The translations under genes were made by a program, and so were the position numbers. A DNA stretch of 64,000 nucleotides from an uncultured Pelagibacteraceae bacterium (GTDB taxonomy: Bacteria; Pseudomonadota; Alphaproteobacteria; Pelagibacterales; Pelagibacteraceae), in NCBI GenBank assembly GCA_902565385.1, contig CACFEW010000003.1:1-64000 (forward strand), read 5' to 3'. The notes below the pieces were generated by a model. That model saw only the letters and a list, made by a program, of their open reading frames with translations. It was not told the DNA's origin and did not search any database. Shown here one piece after another: positions 55,150 to 64,000 of this stretch. Positions within the stretch are counted from its first letter, which is position 1. Each line of letters begins with the position of its first letter.

Positions 55150-55430
55150 CTAATTTGATATTTCAATTGGATTAAGGGTTTCCGTTGGTAAAGGGGCGTT
55201 CTGTTGCCAGGTGCCCCAGACCCCGTTTACTTAATTAACAATGTTAATTAAGCAGCAAGTGCGTAACTTTCGTTAGCAATTATAAAATAGTCCTTTGCGG
55301 AGGTACAATTCCGGACGAAAGAATAGCTTTTAGTCACTCGTCGAATCTAGTTCACCCCCATAAGTTGTAAATGGTGGAGGTGGTGGGTACTGCCCCCACG
55401 TCCGCAATGGTTATTACGAAATTCGTTTAT
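55150..55430 (-). ncRNA. ssrA: permuted two-piece tmRNA (alphaproteobacterial type); outer ends approximate
   Basis: Acceptor piece ends CACCTCCACCA (CCA at 55372), 12-nt IVS, coding piece starts GGGGGTGAACTAGATTCGACG at 55359; tag frame 55277-55248 = ANESYALAA*. Confidence 0.93.
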
Positions 55431-55493
55431 CGTCATAGTTGGAAATCCAACTTTATTAATATAAAAGGAAATGCAAGAGATTCAATAACATTC

Positions 55494-56441
55494 ATGAAAT
55501 TAACTAAAGAACAAATAGAAGATATAAAAAATCAACAATCACAAAGTAATTCAACAAAACGAGTAACTTCACCCGAATTAGAGAAAATTCTCTATGAGGC
55601 TCTCCCTGCTCTTGACCATGGTTTTGTAAGAGTTGTTGACTATATGGGAGATGATACTTCAATTGTTCAATCAGCTAGAGTTTCTTATGGTAAAGGAACT
55701 AAGCAAGTTTCTACAGATGCTGGTTTAATAAAATATTTAATGCGCCATTGGCATAGTACTCCCTTCGAGATGTGTGAAATTAAATATCATATCAAGCTGC
55801 CAATCTTCATTGCTCGTCAATGGATTAGACATAGAACTGCAAATGTGAATGAATATTCCGCAAGATATTCAATTTTAGACAAAGAATTTTATTTGCCATC
55901 TAAAGAAAATCTTGCAGCTCAATCAACTTCTAATAGGCAAGGGAGAGGAGATGTTCTTGAAGGTGAGCAGGCAGATGAGGTTTTGGAGCTTTTAAAGAAG
56001 GATGCAGAGAGAACATATAATAATTATGAAACAATGCTCAACGAAAAATACGATGGATCTACTATTGATAAAAATAAAAAGGGTTTAGCTAGAGAACTTG
56101 CAAGAATGAACCTAACATTAAATACTTATACTCAATGGTATTGGAAAACAGATTTATTAAATCTTATGAATTTCTTGAGATTAAGAGCAGATCACCATGC
56201 ACAATATGAAATAAGGGTTTATGCAGATATTATGTTAGACACATTAAAAAAATGGGTTCCAATAACTTACGAAGCTTTTATGGATTATAGAGTTGGAGGA
56301 ACTGAAGTTTCAGCAAAGGGAAAAATTATTATTCAAAAGCTTATAAAAGGTGAAGACGTAAATGTTGAAAGTTCTGAATTATCAAAAAGGGAGTGGAATG
56401 AGTTGATGTCAGCTTTTGATTTAACTGATAAGATGATTTAA
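55494..56441 (+). CDS. thyX: flavin-dependent thymidylate synthase ThyX
   Basis: '[15 protein letters not shown]'; start set at 55494 because the upstream extension lies in/next to tmRNA. Confidence 0.95.
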   Translation: MKLTKEQIEDIKNQQSQSNSTKRVTSPELEKILYEALPALDHGFVRVVDYMGDDTSIVQSARVSYGKGTKQVSTDAGLIKYLMRHWHSTPFEMCEIKYHIKLPIFIARQWIRHRTANVNEYSARYSILDKEFYLPSKENLAAQSTSNRQGRGDVLEGEQADEVLELLKKDAERTYNNYETMLNEKYDGSTIDKNKKGLARELARMNLTLNTYTQWYWKTDLLNLMNFLRLRADHHAQYEIRVYADIMLDTLKKWVPITYEAFMDYRVGGTEVSAKGKIIIQKLIKGEDVNVESSELSKREWNELMSAFDLTDKMI

Positions 56442-56470
56442 ATATTTTTTAAAAATTTATTTAATTTAAA

Positions 56471-58357
56471 TTGACTTATAAGCCTGAAATTGACAGTTTA
56501 AGAGCTATATCAGTATTAGCAATTCTAGTTTATCACGCTAAAATTTACTTTTTCAATTCATTATTATTCCCGGGTGGTTACTATGGTGTAGACATTTTTT
56601 TTGTTATTTCGGGTTATTTGATCACAGCTATAATAATTAGAGAGAAAGTAAATAATAATAAATTTTCATTTAAAAATTTTTATTTTAGAAGAGCTCGTAG
56701 AATTTTTCCTGCTTTAATATTAGTATTAATAATTTCATTACCTTTAGCTTGGTATTCATTGATGCCATATTCTTTAATTGAATATTCAAAGTCGATAATT
56801 TATTCAATTATTTTTGTATCTAATTTTTTTTTTTATTTTACCGGACTTGAATACGGAGCTGTAAGTGGTTTATTAAAACCCTTATTGCATACTTGGTCTT
56901 TATCAGTAGAGGAACAGTTTTATCTTTTTTTTCCAATAATTTTAATTGTATTAATAAATTATTTTAAAAACAAAATATTTGTTCCTATATTTTTTATAGT
57001 AATTTTAAGTTTAATATTTGCACAATCACTTTTTATATTTAATCAAAACTTAAATTTTTATTTATTACCAAGTAGAATTTGGGAATTATTATTTGGTTCA
57101 TTACTTTTTTTATATCAAAAAAATAATATTTTAAAAATCAGTAATTTAAAAAGTGATTTTTTTTGCATAATTGGAATTATTTTAATTTTTATCTCATTTA
57201 ATTATTTTTATGAAGTTGATCCTAGCCCAAATATTAAAACCATTATCCCAATTTTTGGTGCAGCGTTAATAATCATTTTTGCAAAGAAAGATGCAACTAT
57301 TACTAAGATATTAACTAATAAGATTATTTTAAGTGTAGGATTAATCTCATATTCATTATATTTATTTCATTATCCCATTTTCGCTTTTGTAAGGAACGTC
57401 AGATTAGCAGATAGTTCTTTTGATTATTTTTTAGTCGCAATAGTGATTTTTATTCTCTCAACACTTTCATATAACTTTATTGAAAAACCTTTTAGAGATA
57501 AAGAAAAGATTCCTGATAATATTTTTCTCTATGTTATTACTTTTTTAATTTCAGTTTTGATACTTTTGTCGATAATGATAATCAAAAACAATGGTTTTCA
57601 AAAACGATTTCCATCTCTAAACTCATTTAGTACTGATTACGAAATGTATTTAAAAAAAGATAGAGATCTCAAATACAAGTTAGGAAATCCGAAATTTGAA
57701 AAAATGAATAAAAAAAATGTTTTAATTATAGGAAATTCTCATGGAAGAGATACTTTTAACGCTCTTTATTTAAATAAAGAACTTTTTACTAATTACCAGT
57801 TTTCAATATTAGATACACAAATTAGTTGTTTGGAAAATATTTTTTACACATTAAAGATATGTGATAAAAAATTGAGCGATTCTCAAAAAAATATTTTAAA
57901 TGAATCTGAAATCATATTATTGAGTACTTCATTTAAAACTACTGATATTGACAAATTAGAAAAAATAATTGAAAGCATATTAAAAAATAAAAAAAGGGTT
58001 ATCTTACTTAATCAAAAACCGCACTTTTATTTTTACAATAACTTTTCTTTAGTTGATGAATTTTTTTTAAAATTTAATAGGCTTCCAAACGAAGAGGAGA
58101 AAATCATTATGGAAAAAAAATACTTTGACTCAATCTCTCAGGAAACTAGAAAAATAAATACAAGTTTAAAAAGCATTGCACAAAATAAAGAAATCAAATT
58201 ATTTAATAAAGTAGAATTATTTTGCAATGAATTAAAGAGAAGATGCAAGTATTTAACTGATGACAATTACAAATTATTTTATGATCATAGTCATTATACT
58301 ATTGAAGGATCCAAATATATTGGTAAAAAAATTTATGAGCTTCAATGGTTCAGATAA
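56471..58357 (+). CDS. acyltransferase 3 (OafA-like) with C-terminal SGNH domain
   Basis: 'EIDSLRAISVLAILVYHA', 'GYYGVDIFFVISGYLIT', 'SLSVEEQFYLFFP'; 'VLIIGNSHGRD'. Likely TTG start. Confidence 0.9.
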   Translation: MTYKPEIDSLRAISVLAILVYHAKIYFFNSLLFPGGYYGVDIFFVISGYLITAIIIREKVNNNKFSFKNFYFRRARRIFPALILVLIISLPLAWYSLMPYSLIEYSKSIIYSIIFVSNFFFYFTGLEYGAVSGLLKPLLHTWSLSVEEQFYLFFPIILIVLINYFKNKIFVPIFFIVILSLIFAQSLFIFNQNLNFYLLPSRIWELLFGSLLFLYQKNNILKISNLKSDFFCIIGIILIFISFNYFYEVDPSPNIKTIIPIFGAALIIIFAKKDATITKILTNKIILSVGLISYSLYLFHYPIFAFVRNVRLADSSFDYFLVAIVIFILSTLSYNFIEKPFRDKEKIPDNIFLYVITFLISVLILLSIMIIKNNGFQKRFPSLNSFSTDYEMYLKKDRDLKYKLGNPKFEKMNKKNVLIIGNSHGRDTFNALYLNKELFTNYQFSILDTQISCLENIFYTLKICDKKLSDSQKNILNESEIILLSTSFKTTDIDKLEKIIESILKNKKRVILLNQKPHFYFYNNFSLVDEFFLKFNRLPNEEEKIIMEKKYFDSISQETRKINTSLKSIAQNKEIKLFNKVELFCNELKRRCKYLTDDNYKLFYDHSHYTIEGSKYIGKKIYELQWFR

Positions 58358-59172
58358 AGTGCTTTTATCTCATTAGCAAATTTTAAGTATATCTTAGAAA
58401 TTTCATGTTCAGGATTAGCTTCAACTAATGGTATTCCATTATCGCTAGTTTTGCCAATATCAGGATTAATCGGTATTTCTCCTAAAAATTTTTTTTGAAA
58501 TTTTTCAGCTGTTTTTTTAACTCCACCCTCACCAAAAATTTTATATTTTTTTCCATCATCTCCTATAAAAAAACTCATATTATCAACTAAACCTAAAATT
58601 TTAACACCAAGTTTATCAAACATTTTTATTCCTCTTATAACATCCAAAAGAGCTACCTCTTGAGGTGTACTTACAATTATTGCACCATCCATTACTATTT
58701 CTTGGGAAAATGTTAGCTGGGTATCGCCAGTGCCTGGTGGCAAATCGACGATGATAAAATCTAAATCTTTCCAATTTACTTTTTGTGTGAAAGTCCTAAT
58801 CGCACTTGTTACCATTGGTCCTCGCCAAATCATAGGTGTTTGTTGATCAGCTAAGAAACCTATGGACATACACTGAATATCGTACTTATTAATAGGTTCT
58901 AATTTTTGTCCATCACTTTTTGGTTTCTCGTCAATTCCCAACATTTTTGGAATAGAGGGGCCATAAATATCTGCATCTAATAAACCAACTTTACATCCAA
59001 CTTTTTTCAAAGCCAAAGCCAAGTTTGTTGCAAAGGTGGATTTTCCTACACCTCCTTTTGCGCTTGAAATTGCAATGGTAAACTTTGTGCCCTTAATTGG
59101 ATTTTTCTCAGGCAATTTTCCACTCATTTTAGCTCTCATTGCGTCACTTAATTCTGGTTTTTCCTTTGGCAC
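58342..59172 (-). CDS. mrp: Mrp/ApbC Fe-S carrier P-loop ATPase
   Basis: 'SSAKGGVGKSTFATNLALAL', 'DADIYGPSIP', 'DLPPGTGD'. Confidence 0.95.
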   Translation of the reverse strand: MPKEKPELSDAMRAKMSGKLPEKNPIKGTKFTIAISSAKGGVGKSTFATNLALALKKVGCKVGLLDADIYGPSIPKMLGIDEKPKSDGQKLEPINKYDIQCMSIGFLADQQTPMIWRGPMVTSAIRTFTQKVNWKDLDFIIVDLPPGTGDTQLTFSQEIVMDGAIIVSTPQEVALLDVIRGIKMFDKLGVKILGLVDNMSFFIGDDGKKYKIFGEGGVKKTAEKFQKKFLGEIPINPDIGKTSDNGIPLVEANPEHEISKIYLKFANEIKALYLNH

Positions 59173-59223
59173 AAAGACATCTTAACTTGTTTTTCAATAT
59201 AAAGACATTATATAGATTGCCAT

Positions 59224-60339
59224 ATGTCAGATAATTTCAAACAAAGTGGTGGTAGTCCTTGGGGCACACCTCCAGGCGGAAGTAGTGGTGGAAGCGGTAA
59301 CGGCTCTGGCCGAGGCCCGACACCTCCAGACGTAGATAAAATTATTAGAGAGTTCCAAGAAAAAATTAAGAAATTTTTACCTGGCGGAAGTTCTTCAGGA
59401 GGAAAGCAAGCAATTTTAGTTTTGATTATTTTAGGTTTTGTCTGGTTGGCAAGTGGACTTTATAGAGTATTACCAGATGAGCAGGGTGTAGTTTTAAGAT
59501 TTGGTAAATTTGTAAAAACAACCCAACCCGGATTAAATTATCATATACCGTTTCCAGTTGAATCTGTACTAACTCCAAAAGTCACAAAAGTTAATAGAAT
59601 TGATATTGGTTTTAGATCTGAAAGAGACAGTGGATTTACCTCTCAGGGTGGAGTGGCTGATGTTCCACAAGAAAGCTTAATGTTAACCGGAGATGAAAAT
59701 ATAGTAAATATCGATTTTTCTGTTTTTTGGGTAATTAAAGATGCAGGTAATTTTTTATTTAAAATACAAGATCCAGAAGGAACAGTTAAAGCAGCTGCAG
59801 AGACAGCAATGAGAGAAGTAATTGCAAGATCTGATATTCAACCTATTTTAACTGAGGGTAGATCAGTCATAGAGACAGACACGCAAGAAATCATCCAAAA
59901 GATTTTAGATGAATACACTAGTGGTATTCAAATCACACAAGTTCAAACACAAAAAGCTGATCCACCAGATCAAGTAATTGATGCATTTAGAGATGTACAG
60001 GCTGCAAGAGCTGACATGGAAAGATCAAAAAACGAGGCTGAAGCTTATGCAAATGATGTTATCCCAAGAGCCCGAGGGGAAGCAGAAAAAATTTTACAAG
60101 CTGCCGAGGCTTATAAAAAAGAAGTCGTAGCAAAAGCTGAGGGTGAAGCAAGCAGATTTTTAGCAATTTATAATGAATATAAAAATGCCAAATCTGTAAC
60201 ACAAGAAAGAATGTATTTAGAAACTATGGAAAAAGTTTTAGCCGATATAGATAAAGTTATTATTGAAAAAAATGCAGGTTCGGGTGTAGTGCCATACTTA
60301 CCATTACCTGAGTTGCAAAAAAAGAAAGTGACAAACTAA
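59224..60339 (+). CDS. hflK: HflK membrane protease regulator
   Basis: Gly-rich N-terminus, SPFH domain, precedes hflC. Confidence 0.95.
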   Translation: MSDNFKQSGGSPWGTPPGGSSGGSGNGSGRGPTPPDVDKIIREFQEKIKKFLPGGSSSGGKQAILVLIILGFVWLASGLYRVLPDEQGVVLRFGKFVKTTQPGLNYHIPFPVESVLTPKVTKVNRIDIGFRSERDSGFTSQGGVADVPQESLMLTGDENIVNIDFSVFWVIKDAGNFLFKIQDPEGTVKAAAETAMREVIARSDIQPILTEGRSVIETDTQEIIQKILDEYTSGIQITQVQTQKADPPDQVIDAFRDVQAARADMERSKNEAEAYANDVIPRARGEAEKILQAAEAYKKEVVAKAEGEASRFLAIYNEYKNAKSVTQERMYLETMEKVLADIDKVIIEKNAGSGVVPYLPLPELQKKKVTN

Positions 60340-60340
60340 T

Positions 60341-61210
60341 ATGAACGCTGGGAAAATTACCACTGGAATTATTGTTGTTTTAGCAGCGATTGCATTCTTT
60401 TCAATTTTTATTGTTAAAGAGGTTAATCAGGCAATTGTTCTACAATTTGGTGATCCCAAAAGAATAATTTTAAAACCTGGATTAAACTTTAAACTACCTT
60501 TTATTCAAAACGTTGTCTTTTTAGATAAAAGAATACTAAATTTAGATACGCCACCAGAGGAAGTTATTGCATCTGATCAAAAAAGATTGATAGTTGATGC
60601 ATTTGCTAGATTTCAAATAGTTGATCCTCTTAAGTTTTATATTTCAGTTGGAAATGAAAGGGTTGCTAGATCAAGACTGGCTACAATTATCAATTCAAGA
60701 ATTAGGAACGTTCTTGGACAACAAGAACTTCAAACTCTTCTTTCAGAAGATAGAACAAAACAAATGGCTTTAATTCAAGAAGGCGTAAATAATGAGGCAG
60801 AAAATTTTGGAATAAAAATAGTAGACGTTAGAATTAAAAGAGCAGATCTTCCCCAAGCTAACAGTGATGCAATTTTTAGAAGGATGCAGACAGAAAGAGA
60901 GAGAGAAGCAAAAGAATTTAGAGCAAGAGGAGCTGAAATGGCCGTCACCATCACATCGACTGCTGACAAAGAAGTAACTGTAATTTTAGCTGAGGCTCAA
61001 AAGAAATCAGAAATTATGAAAGGTGAAGGAGATGGTAAAAGAAATAATATTTTTGCTGCCGCGTTTGGACAAGATCCAGAATTCTTTGCATTTTATAGAG
61101 CTATGCAGGCTTATGAAAAAGCTTTAATAGGTGGAGAAACATCTCTAATTTTATCTCCAGATAGTGAATTCTTTAAATTTTTTGGAAATATAAAACCTCA
61201 AACAGAGTAA
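60341..61210 (+). CDS. hflC: HflC membrane protease regulator
   Basis: SPFH domain 'VNQAIVLQFGDPKRIILKPGLNFKLPF'. Confidence 0.95.
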   Translation: MNAGKITTGIIVVLAAIAFFSIFIVKEVNQAIVLQFGDPKRIILKPGLNFKLPFIQNVVFLDKRILNLDTPPEEVIASDQKRLIVDAFARFQIVDPLKFYISVGNERVARSRLATIINSRIRNVLGQQELQTLLSEDRTKQMALIQEGVNNEAENFGIKIVDVRIKRADLPQANSDAIFRRMQTEREREAKEFRARGAEMAVTITSTADKEVTVILAEAQKKSEIMKGEGDGKRNNIFAAAFGQDPEFFAFYRAMQAYEKALIGGETSLILSPDSEFFKFFGNIKPQTE

Positions 61211-61216
61211 AATTTA

Positions 61217-61402
61217 ATGAAAGAATTGATCATAGCATTTGGTCTATTCTTATTCATTGAAGGTATTTTATATGCCTTATTTCCATCAAAAATGAGGAAT
61301 ATGTTAAAAAAGCTTGAGTTAATTAAAGATGGTCAATTACGTACTGGTGGATTAATTTTTGCTTTAATAGGATTTATAATTATTTATTACGCAAAAAGTT
61401 AA
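61217..61402 (+). CDS. DUF2065-like small membrane protein
   Basis: 61 aa, two TM; located between hflC and degP. Confidence 0.75.
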   Translation: MKELIIAFGLFLFIEGILYALFPSKMRNMLKKLELIKDGQLRTGGLIFALIGFIIIYYAKS

Positions 61403-61403
61403 A

Positions 61404-62816
61404 ATGATGAAAATAAAAGCCATATTTCTCTCTTTAATATTAATATTAAATTTTTCATCAGTATCAAATTCTCAAAATGTTCCTAATTCATTTGCAGATT
61501 TAGCTGAAAAATTAATGCCTTCAGTAGTGAATATTTCAACAACCCAAACTGTTGTCGAGAGAAGCAATCCCTTCCCAAATTTTCAATTTCCACCTGGATC
61601 ACCATTCGGTGATATGTTTAAAGAATTTGGAACTCCACAAGAAAGACAATCTTCAGCTTTAGGTTCTGGGTTTATTATAGATAAAGAGGGAATAGTGGTA
61701 ACTAATAATCACGTAATTGAAGGTGCAGAGGACATTGTTGTGCAGGTAAACGGAGAAAAAAAATTTAAAGCGAAAGTTATTGGTGCTGATCCACTTTCAG
61801 ATATTGCAGTTTTAAAAATTGAGTCAAAAGAAAAATTTTTACCTGTAAGATTTGGTGACTCTGATAAAGCAAGAATAGGTGATTGGGTTATAGCTATTGG
61901 AAATCCATTTGGGTTAGGTGGCACCGTAACCTCAGGAATAATTTCTGCAAGAAATCGATCAATTGGATTATCAAGATATGAAGACTATATTCAAACAGAT
62001 GCATCTATAAACTCTGGTAATTCAGGAGGTCCTTTGTTTGATATGAATGGTGATGTGATCGGAATTAATACTGCAATTCTTGGAAGAAGTGGAAATGTTG
62101 GGATAGGTTTTTCAATACCATCTAATAGTGCAAAAATTGTAATTGATCAATTAATTGAATTTGGGGAGACAAAAAGAGGATGGCTTGGAGTAAGAATTCA
62201 AGATGTAACAAAAGAAATTGCAGAAGTTGAAAAATTAGATGAACCAAGAGGAGCGCTAGTAGCAAGTGTTGCACCTAATAGTCCATCTGAAAAAGCCGGA
62301 GTTAAAAGTGGAGATATTATTTTGGAATTCAATGGTGAAAAAATAAATCAAATGAAAGAACTCCCAATAATCGTTGCAAGAACGGAAGTTGGAAAAAAAG
62401 TGAAAGTAAAAATTTGGAGAAATAAAAAAGAAATTGTCAAAACTATTACACTTGGAAGATTAGAGACATCTGAGGATTTTAAAATTTCAGAAAAAAAAGA
62501 GGAAACACCAAAAGAAACTTTAGTTGAAAACCTTAAAATTAAAGTTAGAAAACTTTCTGATCAGGATATTAAATCTAGAAATTTACCAAACCAAACAAGT
62601 GGATTAGTTATCACAAGTATTGAAAAAGATAGTCCTTTAGTTGGCTCTATAGAGGTGAATAGTATTATTTTAGAAGCGCAGAAGAAGAAAATACGATCAG
62701 TTGAGGACTTAAATCAATCTCTTAAACAAGTTCTTAATAGTAATCAAAAGACTATTTTACTTGTAATCTATAATAGTCAAAATCAAAAAAGATATATAGG
62801 TGTTAAATTAGATTAG
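61404..62816 (+). CDS. degP: DegP/HtrA-type periplasmic serine protease (trypsin + PDZ)
   Basis: 'VVTNNHVIEGA', 'SDIAVLKI', 'TDASINSGNSGGPLF'. Confidence 0.96.
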   Translation: MMKIKAIFLSLILILNFSSVSNSQNVPNSFADLAEKLMPSVVNISTTQTVVERSNPFPNFQFPPGSPFGDMFKEFGTPQERQSSALGSGFIIDKEGIVVTNNHVIEGAEDIVVQVNGEKKFKAKVIGADPLSDIAVLKIESKEKFLPVRFGDSDKARIGDWVIAIGNPFGLGGTVTSGIISARNRSIGLSRYEDYIQTDASINSGNSGGPLFDMNGDVIGINTAILGRSGNVGIGFSIPSNSAKIVIDQLIEFGETKRGWLGVRIQDVTKEIAEVEKLDEPRGALVASVAPNSPSEKAGVKSGDIILEFNGEKINQMKELPIIVARTEVGKKVKVKIWRNKKEIVKTITLGRLETSEDFKISEKKEETPKETLVENLKIKVRKLSDQDIKSRNLPNQTSGLVITSIEKDSPLVGSIEVNSIILEAQKKKIRSVEDLNQSLKQVLNSNQKTILLVIYNSQNQKRYIGVKLD

Positions 62817-62819
62817 TTT

Positions 62820-63728
62820 ATGGATTTTAAATCCAAAATTATTTTAATTTATGGACCTACCGCTTCTGGAAAATCTAAATTTGCAATTAAATTAGCTAAA
62901 AAGATTAAAGGCCAAATTATAAATGCTGATAGTATGCAAGTTTATAAAGAATTAAAGATTTTGACAGCAAGACCATTTAAACAAGACCAGCAAAAAATAA
63001 AACATCATTTATATGGATTTCAAAGTGGCAAAAAAAACTTCTCTACTGGTGATTGGCTTAAATTAGTTAACTATAAAATTTTATACTGTAAAAAAATGAA
63101 AAAAACCCCAATACTAGTTGGAGGCACTGGCCTATATTTCAAAGCTCTGACAGATGGCTTGGTAAATATTCCAAAAATTCCTAGCAATTTCAGAAATGAA
63201 ATAAGAAATTTACATAAGAGAATAGGACAAAAAAAATTTTTTTTAAAACTATTAAAAATAGATCCTTTGGTCAAAGATCGAGTTAACTACTTAGATGTAC
63301 AAAGATCTATAAGAGCATATGAAATTAAATCATTTACAAAAAAATCTATGATCGATTGGTTTAAAAATACAAAGTCAAATTATGATCATAATGACTTTTT
63401 TAAAATCTGTATTGATTTTCCAAGGAAAGATCTAATTGAGAGAATAAATAAGAGGACTGAGAATATGATTAAATCAGGTGCAATTTTAGAAGTTAAAAAG
63501 TTTATCAAATTGAGAGTTCCAAAAAATAAAAGCCTTAGTAAAGCAATTGGAATTAGTGAGATTAAGCAATATCTCCAAAAAAAAATCCAAACGGAACAAT
63601 TAATAGAGAAAATATCAATAAAGACTAGGCAATATGCCAAAAGACAGAGCACCTGGGCTCGCGGAAATATGAAAGATTGGATTAAAGTTAATCCTGAAGG
63701 TTTGTATAAGCTCTTAAAAAAAATTTAG
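62820..63728 (+). CDS. miaA: tRNA dimethylallyltransferase MiaA
   Basis: 'YGPTASGKSKFAI', 'NADSMQVYKEL', 'VGGTGLYFKAL'. Confidence 0.96.
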   Translation: MDFKSKIILIYGPTASGKSKFAIKLAKKIKGQIINADSMQVYKELKILTARPFKQDQQKIKHHLYGFQSGKKNFSTGDWLKLVNYKILYCKKMKKTPILVGGTGLYFKALTDGLVNIPKIPSNFRNEIRNLHKRIGQKKFFLKLLKIDPLVKDRVNYLDVQRSIRAYEIKSFTKKSMIDWFKNTKSNYDHNDFFKICIDFPRKDLIERINKRTENMIKSGAILEVKKFIKLRVPKNKSLSKAIGISEIKQYLQKKIQTEQLIEKISIKTRQYAKRQSTWARGNMKDWIKVNPEGLYKLLKKI

Positions 63729-63781
63729 ATATTCTCTACTTAGCCTTGACCAATTAGCACAACTTCAGCTAGATTGCTTGA

Positions 63782-64000
63782 ATGTCTAAATTATATACCG
63801 GTGCAGAAATTGTATTTAAATGTCTTGAAGATCAGGAGGTTGAATATATTTTTGGTTATCCAGGTGGTGCAGTCTTGCCAATTTATGATGAACTTAAAAA
63901 TCATTCATCGATAAAGCATATACTTGTAAGACATGAGCAAGGAGCAGGTCACGCTGCAGAGGGATATGCAAGATCATCAGGCAAACCTGGAGTAGTTTTA
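63782..64000 (+). CDS. ilvB: acetolactate synthase large subunit (5' part, runs off window)
   Basis: '[38 protein letters not shown]...[23 protein letters not shown]'. Confidence 0.93.
   Translation, partial: MSKLYTGAEIVFKCLEDQEVEYIFGYPGGAVLPIYDELKNHSSIKHILVRHEQGAGHAAEGYARSSGKPGVVL

Noticed and set aside
55371-55493. N-terminal extension of the ThyX ORF
   Set aside because: Overlaps the tmRNA acceptor piece; normal ThyX start is the ATG at 55494.

Overview
AT-rich, gene-dense alphaproteobacterial chromosome window. The gene content, very short intergenic gaps and permuted tmRNA look SAR11/Pelagibacterales-like (inference). It has two parts. (1) Positions 1 to ~21740 are accessory and island-like: a four-gene block of uncharacterised ORFs (51-4046, +); a tightly coupled six-gene minus-strand operon (5156-11122) built around a Cas4/RecB-like nuclease fused to an SF1 helicase, with a MORN-repeat protein; a zinc-ribbon gene pair preceded by a perfect 13-bp inverted repeat; an initiator tRNA; a three-gene restriction-modification cluster (C5 MTase, N6A MTase, type IIG-like R-M-S fusion); a tyrosine integrase; and two 48-bp direct copies of a tRNA-Met(CAT) 3' end, which mark the right borders of tandem insertions. 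(2) Positions ~21740-64000 are core: mlaC, mlaA, ampD-like amidase, RNase P RNA, and a dcw cluster with unusual features (ftsZ directly after mraZ, a murE-murF fusion, and an FtsA-like protein lacking about half of its length). These are followed by lpxC, bamD, ligA, pepP, uvrD, fumC, a permuted two-piece tmRNA, thyX, mrp, hflKC, degP, miaA and ilvB (partial). A 1.65-kb mini-island candidate abuts the tmRNA coding piece. It is bounded by 14-bp direct repeats and carries three ACTTCGTG(TA) repeats inside each end. Best candidates for something new: the nuclease-helicase/MORN operon with its linked four-gene block, the tmRNA mini-island, the truncated FtsA, and the 2.6-kb integrase-less segment between tRNA-Met att copies. 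All family calls were made by eye from motifs; no database search was possible.
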